DNA of 64,000 nucleotides, from positions 242,223 to 306,222 of the forward strand of contig CAUYUJ010008158.1 in the NCBI GenBank assembly GCA_963575745.1, written 5' to 3'. The position numbers and the translations under genes are program-made. Origin of the DNA: Prorocentrum cordatum (taxonomy: Eukaryota > Sar > Dinophyceae > Prorocentrales > Prorocentraceae). This document shows positions 54,480 to 63,880 of the stretch, in pieces. The notes under the pieces are model-generated. The model was not told the DNA's origin and did no database searches. It saw only the letters and a list, made by a program, of their open reading frames with translations. Each line of letters begins with the position of its first letter. The first letter of the stretch is position 1.

Positions 54480-55100
54480 GAACGGGCCTCGAAGCGGCCA
54501 CCGGGCCTCGCAAGGCGTTTTGCCGAGCCTTCCCAGCACACTCAGGGCGATCAGGGGGGTCATCGGAGACGTCCCAGAGACCCCCAAGACAGCACAAGAG
54601 CGCTCCAAGCGTGACCGACGTGACCTCAAGATGGCCCAAGAGGCCTCCAGGACGGCCCCAAAGAGGCCTCCAAGAGCACTTCCAAGAAGGCCCCCCGAGG
54701 CAAAAATCATTGATTTGTGTGTTGGTTTTTGGTGAATTTTGGGGTTCTCTTTTCGGCTTCCCGACGCTCCAAGACGGCGGTTTTCTGGGCGTCCGAAGCC
54801 GCCTGGGAGGCTCCCAAATCGCCCCACAACCATCCGAAAGGGCTTCCAGGCAGTCCAAGAGAACCCCAAAACGGCACAACACGGGTCCAAGATGGCCCTC
54901 AGAGAGCCCCATGGCGGCCCAACATGGCCCAAAGACACCCACCGAAGAATTCCAAATCGTGATTCGGTCGTTCAGGGAGACGGCGGTCGGAGGCAGGGTG
55001 GCCCGAGGAAGCCCCCGGAGGCCCCTAGAACATGCCCAGGAGGCCTCCAGAAGGCCTTAAAGCCCGAAACAATTTTTGTGAGGCCCCTAGAGGCTCTCCA
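54480..55100 (-). repeat. CTTGGGG-rich degenerate array D (reverse strand)
   Basis: The plus strand shows CCCAAGA, CCAAGATGGCCC and CCTCCAAGA every 10-20 bases for about 600 bp. It is the complement of arrays A-C. Confidence 0.7.
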
Positions 55101-55335
55101 AGGAGGAGCCTCCGCAAAAAAGAGCTGAGGAGGATGGGGAGAATGCGCAGGGTATGGCGAACATCAGGAACAATATGCATCGAGGAAGGATAACGAATAT
55201 CATCATTATAGCGGCGATGCTGGAAAAGGCAACCAGGAGTCATCGCTAAATTGTCGGTTTGACCTTCCTGCCATTCCGTCTGCATACCAAACTTCAAGGA
55301 CCAAGGTGCATGGCGCGAAGCGCCACTGCAGTCTA
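55101..55335. other. Unassigned DNA, no gene seen
   Basis: No motif recognised. Confidence 0.35.
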
Positions 55336-55500
55336 GTAACTATATATATATGTATGTATATCAGCCTTTCCTATATGTCTGCCTGCCTGTCTGCCTTTCT
55401 GCCTGTCGTTCTCTGCCCTCTGCCTGTTTGGTTATCCTTTTTTATGTTTGTTTGTTTTTTATGTTCTCTCTCTCTCTCTCTCTCTCTCCTTTGTACATAG
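55336..55500 (+). repeat. TA, CTGCCTGT and CT simple repeats
   Basis: ATATATATATGTATGTATAT, then CTGCCTGCCTGTCTGCCTTT, then (CT)n at 55464-55488. Confidence 0.9.
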
Positions 55501-56275
55501 AGAGACATATGGACTCCCTCCCCTTTTTTCTGACAGGGCAGAGAAGAGAGCCTCCACCCCCACGTTCCAGCCCGATCTGTCGCCGATTGTTTTCGCGCCG
55601 TGCACAGTGCGCGTTCTTGTGCGTTTGCGCCGCTCTTGGATGGGGTTGTGCCGCGTCAGTGACGTAACAGCACAGGGCAGACTGCGCGGACATGCGCGCG
55701 TAACTGGCCCGCGCATGATCGCGCGTGCGCGCACTCCTGGCTGGTCGGCCTGCCGCCTCGGCGGCCTTCGCACACCGCCGCACGAGGCCGCTCGCCATGC
55801 CGCCGTGTGCAAGCTCCGTCTCTTTCGTCGCTCGCGTGACCTTTGTCCCCACCGGCCGTGCCCCTCCGAGTTTCTGGGCCGCAATTTGCGATTTTCCTAT
55901 GTTCTCCTAGACTGACAACCACGCCGCTGAACTGGTGTGGGTATGCTCGTGACGCGCCGGCATGGCGGAGATGGGAAGCTGAGTTTTGCAGGATGCAGTA
56001 GAGTAGCGCCACGGTGCTTTCCCACCCCTCTCCGTAGTGGGACAGGCTCGCCGGATGCGGTGGTCCGTCCGTCCGTCCGTGTTTTGTTCATGTGGCCCCG
56101 TGTGCCCCTCTGGGGCGCCACGGGCTCCCCTCGTCGCCGGTTCGGTGCCCGTGGGGGTGCCGTGCAGTTCTCGAGCGGGCTGACGCTGCACCTGCCGGTG
56201 CGCACGCGCAAGTGCGCACAAGGGCCGCCACGAGGGCGCGAAGTTTTGCTCGTGGCCTGCGATTCGCGACTCCCC
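55501..56275. other. Unassigned DNA, no confirmed gene
   Basis: TCCGTCCGTCCGTCCGTG at 56067 is a short tandem repeat. A GC3-rich stretch at 56115-56250 (AVQFSSGLTLHLPVRTRKCA) might be an exon, but lacks clear splice sites. Confidence 0.35.
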
Positions 56276-56276
56276 C

Positions 56277-56400
56277 TCCTCATTCCTCGTCCTCCTCGTC
56301 CTTCTCTTCCTGGTCCTCCTCGGCCTCCTCATACCTCGGCCTCCTCATTCCTCGGCCTCCTCGTCCTCCTCGGCCTCCTCGTCCTCCTCGTCTCCTCTTC
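56277..56400 (+). repeat. CTCCTCGGC minisatellite
   Basis: CCTCCTCGGCCTCCTCGTCC and CTCATTCCTCGG variants with 9-12 bp spacing. It ends shortly before a candidate exon. Confidence 0.9.
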
Positions 56401-56478
56401 TGCCCGGGGGCTGCGGCGCGACAGCGCGAGGCGTTTGGCGCGTCGCGCTCGGCGAAGCGCGAAGCGCGCCGTCGCGAA

Positions 56479-56643
56479 CATGGATGCCCTGGCGGACATG
56501 CTCCTGGGGCCCGCAGCAGCCCATGGCTCTGTGCGTGCCGCAGCGCCCCCGGCGCCGCTCCCAGGACCGCCCGGATGGCGGCTGCGCCCGTGGTGTGGGA
56601 CACCCCGCTGTCGGGAGTCGTTGTCCACCGCTACCTGCCTCGG
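56479..56643 (+). CDS. Possible exon, two candidate frames
   Basis: From ATGGATGCCCTGGCGGACAT (56479) one frame reads MDALADMLLGPAAAHGSVRA and continues to a stop at about 56649. A second frame reads MAAAPVVWDTPLSGVVVHRY then LPR directly before GTAATC at 56644, a plausible donor. Codons are C/G-ending in both. No family recognised. Either a first exon (frame one) or an internal exon (frame two). Confidence 0.35.
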
Positions 56644-56861
56644 GTAATCTCGAAGAAGAAAACACGGCATGAACTGAATCGATTGCACGTGAGAGTGACC
56701 TTTCGCCGGAGTGACCCCTGGTGCGGGCCGAAGGGTGTCTCCCCATCGCTGAACGCGAAGCGGTAGCAACGGCTTGCGCGCCTGGATTTGGCGACCCCCT
56801 ACGCCGCGCACAATTCGTCAATATTTTGCATAAGATCACTCTTGCGTGTAGCCGAAGCTCT

Positions 56862-57012
56862 CGGAACTTCGCGTGGATTCGTCGGATCCGCGCTGGGCCT
56901 CCCTGGCGGCGTTTCCGGCGCGGCCCCTAGCGCGCTCGGCGTGCCAGGGAGGGGGTTCAGCGCAGATCCAAGAAGTCCGCTCGGACTTCCGAAAGTTTAT
57001 GTTTATGTTGTT
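56862..57012 (+). mobile_element. GC-core hairpin element, copy 3
   Basis: GGATCCGCGCTGGGCCTCCC, TGGCGGCGTTTCCGGCGCGG and CGTGCCAGGGAGGGGGTTCA match the core of 40102-40278. The right end GAAAGTTTATGTTTATGTTG matches that copy's AGAAGTTTATGTTTATAGCG. It lies immediately upstream of the acceptor of the 57.0 kb exon. Confidence 0.8.
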
Positions 57013-57016
57013 TTAG

Positions 57017-57340
57017 CTTCCTCTATAATCGACTCGGAGTCGGAGTCGGAACCGAAGCCAAGCCCAGATGCAGGCGCGCGTCAGGAGCTCTGGGTGGCCG
57101 ACAACTCCGAGCTGCAGTCGAGCGTGAAGGGCTTCGCCTACCGGCGCAGCCCCGACCTCGAGGACAGGCTGAAGGGCGCGCGCATAGGGTGGGGTGAGGT
57201 CGTACCTGCCACTCTGTTGCCAGACGGCGAATGGCTGAAGACCGAGATAGGCTTCTTGCCCCTGAGGTTCGAGGGCGCGGTGGTCTTCAGGCGCCATGCC
57301 GCCCCACAGGCTTCTCGGGAACACTCTCAAAGGCGTTGAA
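57017..57340 (+). CDS. Exon of an unknown protein with a WGE/GFLPL domain
   Basis: After TTGTTTTAG (57016) the frame starts with an acidic Ser/Glu stretch (SESESEPKPSPD) and reads ARQELWVADNSELQSSVKGF, AYRRSPDLEDRLKGARIGWG, EVVPATLLPDGEWLKTEIGF and LPLRFEGAVVFR, ending in a TGA at 57338. The pattern of a strand-rich module with a conserved YRRSP, WGE and DGEWL...GFLPL resembles a small SH3-like fold, but that is inference from hydrophobic spacing. A donor may lie before the stop, at GGTCTTC near 57281. Codons are strongly C/G-ending and the protein text is not repetitive, so this is one of the more credible exons. The exon starts 4 bp after a hairpin element. Confidence 0.6.
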
Positions 57341-58030
57341 GTTCCAGGGCGCGGTCCCAGGTATGCTGTCAAAGGCATGTCTCGCTCTTTGTCTCTCTCT
57401 CTCTCTCTCTCGCGTGCGTTTTTTTTGATTTCCCCCGCGAAGGCTCCGGGGAGTTCACCAGAGGGGCGGGGACGAGACACGCCGAAGCACACTGGTTTTT
57501 GTTCTCTCCTGGCGCGGGGCTCGCTTTTGGGATTCGTTCCGAGACGCTCCCGACTGCTCCGAGAGCGCCCCGAGATGCTTCGAGAGGGCTCCGATACGAT
57601 CAGAAAACTGGTCCGTGACGGCCCCAATAGCTCCCCTAGATGGCCCGAAAACCTCCCAGGATTGTGCCACCGCACTTCACTGTGATCGTCCCGATACATC
57701 TTCAGATGGCCCAAGAACTCCCGAAGGGCGAAGGGCCCCCCTCTTTCCCCCCAAAGGATTCCTCACGGACCCAGAACATGTCCCCGAGGAGTTTCCGAAA
57801 AGGCCCAGACGAGGTATCGCCGCAGGACTTGTTGTGTCGTTCCAGAATCCTGCGCTTGAGGACTGGTCTCGAGGAAGGGGGGATGGAGTCTTGAAGCGAG
57901 AGGCGATCGAATCCATGGCCTAGCCCAAACTCGAGCCCGCTACCCAACCCTCTAAGCTTGCCTTGCCCGTAGCCGTATAAATACTGACGTCAGCTTTTGT
58001 CAGTTTGTTGCCTATCTGGAGATCGTCGTG
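57341..58030. other. Unassigned DNA with a CT run
   Basis: (CT)n at 57389-57411. 57540-57800 has GCTCCGAGAGCGCCCCGAGA-type words, a weak relative of the CCAAGA arrays. GTAGCCGTATAAATACTG at 57969 has a TATA-like word without a following gene. Confidence 0.4.
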
Positions 58031-58756
58031 ACACTTACTAATGCTTTTTGGAACTCCAACCGACCTCGAACCTCGAACCTTCACGCATATCCAAAGCTGA
58101 AGCGCAAACCTGGCGATAGGGAACCTCAACACGAACACGAACCTTCACTTCTTTTCGAAGCGCACGTTTTTGGAGGGGGGGATGGGGGGAAAAGAAGGGG
58201 ACCGCGACCGAATCACCGACCTCTCACCTCCCGTCAAAGCTGCAGGCGGGGCACAAACGCGACAGTCCAATGGCGAGGTGCGTAGTGATATTAGGTAGGC
58301 TACGTCCAGAGACATCCCAATCTGGCACGAACACGAGCCTTCACCTTGTACCGAACCGTTACCTGACCTCTGACACGCACATTTTGCATGGTTGTGGGTG
58401 GTGTTGGCGGTTTGCGGCCTCCCCCATTTTTCCCGTCGTGCGCGCAGTTCTTTGGTTCCTCCGTGGGCGAGGGGAGATGACAGAGCCTTCGGTTGGAACG
58501 AATTCCGCTGGACTGTAAGGATGAAAGCCCCGTGCCCGTAAGGAGAGAGAAACACGTCCTGTGTCTTGGTGGAGCAGCCAGGTCACTCCGACGGCTCGAG
58601 CATGATCGCGCCCCGCGCTTCGCGGCCCGGGCTGGAGGGCTGCTCTTCCCCAGGGGCGGCGCGAGGGCGCGAAGGCAACGGCGCTCCTCGCATCGCGCAG
58701 CGCGAAGCCCAGGGCTGAGCCACCCATAGAACAGTTAAGACCGCGCCTTTGCCCAG
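58031..58756. other. Unassigned DNA with CACGAACACGA words
   Basis: ACGAACACGAACCTTCAC at 58132 and ACGAACACGAGCCTTCACCT at 58328 are related, plus CCTCGAACCTTCACG at 58071. No gene recognised up to the splice site at 58756. Confidence 0.4.
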
Positions 58757-61700
58757 GCGGCTCCTCGGCGCCGCCCGCGGTGGTCGCGCCAGGCCCTGAG
58801 GCTGCAGATGGCGGCCTCGCCGGCCGCGGCGTCTGCAGAGGAGCCCCAGGGACTGCCGAGGACCAGGGCTGTTCGTCGTCGTCGTCGTCGTCGGAGGAGG
58901 AGGAGGAGGAGGAGGAGGAGGAGGAGGAGGAGAAGGAGGAGGAGGAGGAGGAGGAGGAGGCTGGGGAGCTCAACGCTGCTTCGGCGGCCTCGTGGGCTGG
59001 CTCTTCCTTCCGACTCCGCTCTGCAGCAGGGGCCTCGAGCGCAGGCCGAGCGAGGGAGCACGGGCACAGCACGAAGACTGCAAGCTGCAAGCTCTTTCCA
59101 GCCCGAGCCCTGCCGAGGACGCCGGGCGCCAGCTCCCGCGCGCCCGGGCGGGCCGCCGAGGCCGAGGCCCGCCCTGCCGGCGGCCGCCAGCGCCGCGCGG
59201 AGGCCGCTGCCGCCGCCGAGGCCCTCGGCACCGCCGCGGGGGCTGGCGCGGGGGCGCGCCCGGCCGGCGGCCGCAAGCGCCGCGCGGAGGCAGCGGTGGC
59301 TGCAGAGGCTGCCACCGCCTCCGCGGAGGCTGCCGCGGAGGCTGCCGCAGAGGCGCGCCCGGCGGGCGGCCGCAGGCGCCGCGCGGAGGCCGCCGAGGCG
59401 GCCGCGCCCGCCGCGGGGGCAGCGCCAGGCGCGCAGTGCAGCGGCGCACGGCCAGAGGACGACGCTGTCCTGCAGGTTGCGGGCGCCATCCACGGCGAGG
59501 ACGGAAGCCTGGACCTGAAGGCGTACGCCCACCTGAAGGGCCGATTCGCAGGGCGCGGCGGCGCAGAAGACAAGGGCCTCGAGGCGGGCGAGCGGCCACC
59601 GCGTGGCCTTACCTCCTGGGACGACGAGCGCTCGGGGAATCTCGCGAATCGCAAGACGGTGCCGAAGAACCCAGGTAAGGGGTGGATAGCTGCTAGCCCT
59701 GCCGCGAAAAACAAGACGCGCTGGTTCAACGTCACAAAGTGGGGCAGCTGGCGCCTGGCCTTCCTGCTTGCCAAGCTGCAGCGCCTCCTGTGGGAGCAGG
59801 CCGAGGCTTCGGCATCCGAGGCTCACGGGCCCGAGCAGGCCACTGCGTCCAGCGACGCGGCAGGCGCAGTCAGGGCAGGGGCCGCCGCTGGCAGCGGCAG
59901 TCCCGCGGCCGGCCCGGCGGAGGAACCCGCTAGCGGGCGGGCGCGGCCAGAGGCGGCCGCCCGGGTCGAATCCCCGTCAGCACAGGTGGCCGCCCCGCGC
60001 GAGCAACCGACGCGGCATGAGGCTGCCGCCCCGCCGGAGAAGCAGGCGCCGCTGGTAGAGGTGGCCGCCCCGCCCGAAGAGAAAACCCCGCCAGAGGCGG
60101 CCTCTTCATTCGAGGGGCAGGTGCCGTTGGTAGAGGTGTTCGCGCTACGCGAGGAGCAGGCGCCACCAGAGGCGGCCTTCCTGCCGGAGGCGCAGGCGCC
60201 ATCAGCACAGGCGGCCGCGCCACGCGCGGAGACGTCGGCGCTGGAAGCGGCCGCGCCGCCCACGGAGCGGGCGCCATCGGCACAGGCGGCCGCGCCACGC
60301 GCCGAGCTTTCGGCGCTGGAGGCGGCCGCGCCGCCCGAGGGTCTGGCGCCATCAGCACAGGCGGCTGCGCCACGCGCGGAAACGTCGGCGCTGGAGGCGG
60401 CCGCACCGCCCGAGGGTCTGGCGCCACTCACAGAGGCGGCCGCGCCGCGCGCGGAGCCGTCGGCGCTGGAGGCGGCCGCGCCGCCCGAGGGTGTGGCGCC
60501 ATCGGCACAGGCGGCCGCGCCACGCGCGGAGACGTCGGCGCTGGAAGCGGCCGCGCCGCCCGAGGGTCTGGCGCCAGCAGCACAGGCGGCTCCGCCGTGC
60601 GCCGAGCGTTCGGCGCTGGAGGCGGCCGCGCCGCCCGAGGGTCTGACACCATCAGCACAGGCGGCCGCGCCACGCGCGGAGCCGTCGGCGCTGGAGGCGG
60701 CCGCGCCGCCCGAGGGTGTGTTGTCACTCACAGAGGCGGCCGCGCCACGCGCGGAGACGTCGGCGCTGGAGGCGGCCGCGCCGCCCGAGGGTGTGTTGTC
60801 ACTCACAGAGGCGGCCGCGCCACGCGCAGAGCCGTCGGCGCTGGAGGCAGCCGCGCCGCCTGGGGAGCGGGCGCCATTCGCAGAGGTGGCCGCGACCGCG
60901 CCACGCGAGGAGCCGTCGCCGCCGCTTGAAGACTGGGCGCCATTCGCAGGGGCGGCCGCGCCACGCGAGGAACCGTCGGCGCTGGAGGCGGCCGCGCCGC
61001 CCGAGGGTCTGGCGTCACTCACAGAGGCGGCCGCGCCACGCGCGGAGCCGTCGGCGCTGGAGGCGGCCGCGCCGCCCGAGGGTCTGGCGTCACGCACAGA
61101 GGCGGCCGCGCCACGCGCGGAGCCGTCGGCGCTGGAGGCAGCCGCGCCGCTCGAAGACTGGGCGTCATTCACAGAGGTGGCCGCGCCACGCGCCGAGCGG
61201 TCGGCGCTGGAGGCGGCCGCGCCGCCCGAGGAGCGGACGCCATTCAGTGCCGCATCTCCGCGCGAGGAATGCGCGCCAGTTGAGGCCGGCCAACCACGCG
61301 CGCGTTCCCCCAGCAGCCCGTCGCATTCCCCCACGTTGGGCCCGGGTCTCCCCCCGGTTGGCCTCGGCCTCGCACCCCAGGGCCTGCCCCAGCTGGACGC
61401 CGGGCTGCAGGAGCTGGAGCGAAGCTTGGAGCAGATCGAGGGCCGCGCCCCCGAGCGCCAGCGAGGTGCCGCCCCGCGGCACCACGCGGTGCGCAGGCGT
61501 GGGGGCGGCTCGAGGCGGTCAGGCCCGCACGCTGGGGCCGATGCCGCGGCCGGGCGGCCGGGCCGCGGGGCGGCGGCGGCGCCGCCCGTGCAGCGGGCGG
61601 ACAGCGGGCGCAGCAGTGCCAGCGCTCTCCCGGACGCTTCGGCCGACGCCGCGCCAGGGCGCTCTGGCCGCGGGGCGGCGGCGGAGGCGTCCGGCTCGGT

Positions 61701-62049
61701 GCCCGTGCAACGGGCGGACGTCGGGCGGAGGGGCGCCGGCGATGACCAGCGCGGCCGCAGGAAGCGCAGCGCCGCTGCTGCCCAGCAGGGCACGGGAGAG
61801 GCGCTGGGCGAGGAGGCCCCGTGGGTTCCGAAGATGCCCGGCGACGGCAGTCCAGGATCCCTGCCAGAGGGAGGCATTCGGCAGGACGGGCACACTAAGT
61901 GTTCGAGAGCGCGGGCCAGGTTATCATTGTGTCGTTATCTGAAGGGCTGCGCTCTCTGCCACTGGCCCCCTAGGCTGAGCCATCTTGCGGCCATATGTGT
62001 CTGTATCGGAACAGCTTTTGGGCCGTCATGGGGCTCTGGGGGGTGGTAG
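58757..62049 (+). CDS. Large exon: Ala/Pro/Glu-rich repeat protein
   Basis: A single frame is open from an acceptor-like CCTTTGCCCAG (58756) to TGA at 62047-62049, about 1,097 codons. There is no in-frame ATG before residue about 1,000, so the start codon must lie in an upstream exon. Order: Ser7 plus poly-Glu run (58870-58960); three ARPAGGR.RRAEAA units (59165-59400); a conserved-looking block at about 59450-59790 with GLTSWDDERSGNLANR, KGWIAASPAAKNKTRWFNVT and KWGSWRLAFLLAKLQRLLWE; then about 14 copies of a 25-residue repeat SALEAAAPPEGLAPSAQAAA plus PRAET (60205-61240); then a Leu-zipper-like LDAGLQELERSLEQIEG (61390) and basic Gly/Arg tail. The last 60 or so codons run into CTTGGGG-type sequence and may be non-coding. 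GTAAGG at 59674 is a possible alternative donor. No enzyme motif. A structural or nucleic-acid-binding role would be a guess. Confidence 0.65.
60205..61240 (+). repeat. 75-bp coding tandem repeat, about 14 units
   Basis: GCGCTGGAGGCGGCCGCGCC starts units at 60238, 60313, 60388, 60463, 60538 and so on to about 61208. Most spacings are 75 bp, all multiples of three, so the frame is kept. NotI-type GCGGCCGC words recur in every unit. Confidence 0.95.
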
Positions 62050-62127
62050 CTTGAGGCCTCCTGGGCAGTCTTCGGACCATCTGGGGAAATATATTTCAAG
62101 CAGTGGCGAAGCGTCCTGGGTCGCCTA

Positions 62128-62330
62128 GGGGCCCACCAAAGATTGTTCTAAGAACCTTTTGTGGTCTGCACGAAATGTTCTTAGAAATTTCTGGCTGAGA
62201 TTGTCTTGCTTTAACACATCGTGCTTATGTTCTAAGAGCATTGCTATTGTTCTTAGAACATCCTTGGGTTCTAAGAACGTGTTGGGATACGCCTATAGGA
62301 ATGCTGGGACGGTCGGTCCCTGTTCAAATA
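62128..62330 (+). repeat. TTCTAAGAAC-family repeat, copy 1
   Basis: CCACCAAAGATTGTTCTAAG, TGGTCTGCACGAAATGTTCT, CTTATGTTCTAAGAGCATTG and TATAGGAATGCTGGGACGGT. Full-length unit of about 200 bp with several inverted GTTCTTAGAAC-type words. Confidence 0.85.
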
Positions 62331-62472
62331 TTGGGTCTATCTTGGGACCTCTGCGGCCCATCTCGAGCTCATCTTGGGGCCACTCTGGTGCATTGTCGGG
62401 CCATCCTGGGCGAGGTGGGCGACATCTTGGGGCCTTTGGGTCAAACAGTGGCGAAGCGGCCTGGCTCGCGAA

Positions 62473-62675
62473 TAGGCCCACCAAAGAGGGTTCTAAGAAC
62501 CCTGCGTGGTCTGTACGAAATGTTCTTAGAACACTTCTGGCTGAGCCTTCCTTGATTTCACGCATGGGGCTTATGTTCTAAGAACATTGTTTTGTTCTTG
62601 CAGCATTTCTGGGCTCTGAGACCATGTTATGGTAGACCTAAAAGAATGCCGGGACGGGCGGTCCCTGCTCAGTTG
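62473..62675 (+). repeat. TTCTAAGAAC-family repeat, copy 2
   Basis: Same order of words as copy 1, about 345 bp downstream. The interval between them is CTTGGGG-rich, so the two make a tandem pair of a larger unit. Confidence 0.85.
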
Positions 62676-62877
62676 GGGCCGCCTTTGGGTCGTCTTGGGC
62701 AATATCGGAGGCTCCGGGGCTCGTGCCGAGCCTTTCTGGCAATCTTGGGATCAGAGCGTGCGACAGGCAAAAGCGTTGCTTCATGCGTGCGTCTGCTGTC
62801 TCGGTCATACATCCGGGGTTCCTCCTGGGCCACTCCAGAGACATCGTGGAGCCATCTCCGGACATCCTGGATCATTG

Positions 62878-63039
62878 TTAAGTCGGGCCTGTCCCTCTAC
62901 AGGGGGAGTCTTCAAACAAATAGTCAAAACATTGTCTCGGGACGACTTTTCGACTATGTTTTGCCCAGTTTGCAATATTTCTTGATTATTTTTTATTTTT
63001 CCTCCACAATCCCCCTGTAGGGGGACAGGCCCGACTTAA
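62878..63039 (+). mobile_element. TTAAGTCGGG inverted-repeat element, copy 3
   Basis: 162 bp with terminal repeats TTAAGTCGGGCCTGTCCCTC then TACAGGGGGA at the left and the complement at the right (GGACAGGCCCGACTTAA). Flanked by GATCATTG (62870-62877) and GATTATTG (63040-63047), an 8-bp duplication with one mismatch. Confidence 0.9.
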
Positions 63040-63047
63040 GATTATTG

Positions 63048-63355
63048 AGGCCCTCCTCGGCGCCTCCAGAGGCCGTCTTCACGGCCTCCTGGTGCCCTCT
63101 TTGGCCGCGCGGTGGCGTCCGGTATGGGGATCTCGGGGCAACCATTCAGGAGGAGAAAAACACACAGACACAATTTATCCTCGATTCCCCAGAACAGATG
63201 GGAAAATATGGGAAGTGGGGGGGAAGACAAAAACCCAGAAAATGTCGGAAAATATGGGGCATCCTGTTATTTGTGTGTATTTATTTGTCCTGTCCGATTC
63301 CTTCTTCGGGTGCGCTTACTAAACGGCTTCGCGTGTCAGGGGTGCTTATTATCGG
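63048..63355. other. Unassigned DNA, no gene seen
   Basis: GGAAAATATGGG occurs at 63201 and 63248. No gene recognised. Confidence 0.4.
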
Positions 63356-63542
63356 GGTGGATTTTCTGCCCCTTCCCCAGAAGCGGAGGAGAGGCAGACC
63401 GCGTTGTGCATGGACCAGAGAAATTTTCAAGCACGCCTCAGTAGCCACCTGCAGTCAGAGCGGGTTGCAGTGGAGTGACATACTAGAGATCAAACCAGAA
63501 CTTTGGAAGGATTCTGCTCGAGAGTACAGCCGCTCGCAGTAG
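63356..63542 (+). pseudogene. LINE ORF2 C-terminal tail remnant
   Basis: One frame reads KRRRGRPRCAWTREIFKHAS then LQWSDILEIKPELWKDSARE, ending at a stop at 63540-63542. R.GRP...W..EI..H and a later W...A are typical of the last part of L1/RTE-type ORF2 proteins, after reverse transcriptase. Nothing upstream matches RT, so this is a short fragment. Compare the GRPRTRW motif at 40.56 kb on the minus strand. Confidence 0.65.
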
Positions 63543-63714
63543 CAGACCATCTTTTGCTTCTGTGCGCGCACACGGCTCCTAATGATAATGAACGTGGAGA
63601 CGGGGCTGGAGAGGCAGGAGGCACTAAGCGAGGGACAGAACCAAGAATGCAAAGCAGCAGTCCAGCTGAAGATTTCAGAGCCTTCAGCCCCCGAGGGGGC
63701 GAACGCATCCGACG

Positions 63715-63880
63715 TTTGCGGCTCTCTCTCTCTCTCTGGATCTGTCTCTCTCTCTCTCTCTCTTGTTTTCTCCTTCCACCTATCTCTATATCTCTCTCCC
63801 TGTATCTTCCTCTCTCTCTCTCTCTTGCTTCCTCCTTCCACCTCTCTCTCTCTCTCTCTCTCTCTTTTCTATCCTGACCT
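63715..63880 (+). repeat. CT-rich dinucleotide microsatellite
   Basis: Several (CT)n blocks separated by GGATCTGT, TGTTTTCTCC and ATATCTC. Confidence 0.9.

Noticed and set aside
58780-58782. GTG as start codon of the large repeat protein
   Set aside because: A eukaryotic nuclear gene would not normally start at GTG. An acceptor at 58756 explains the open frame as an internal or last exon.
59823-61895. 690-codon open frame on the minus strand
   Set aside because: It is the antisense of the 75-bp coding repeat. The plus strand carries the non-repetitive W-rich block and poly-Glu run in the same frame, so plus is the coding strand.
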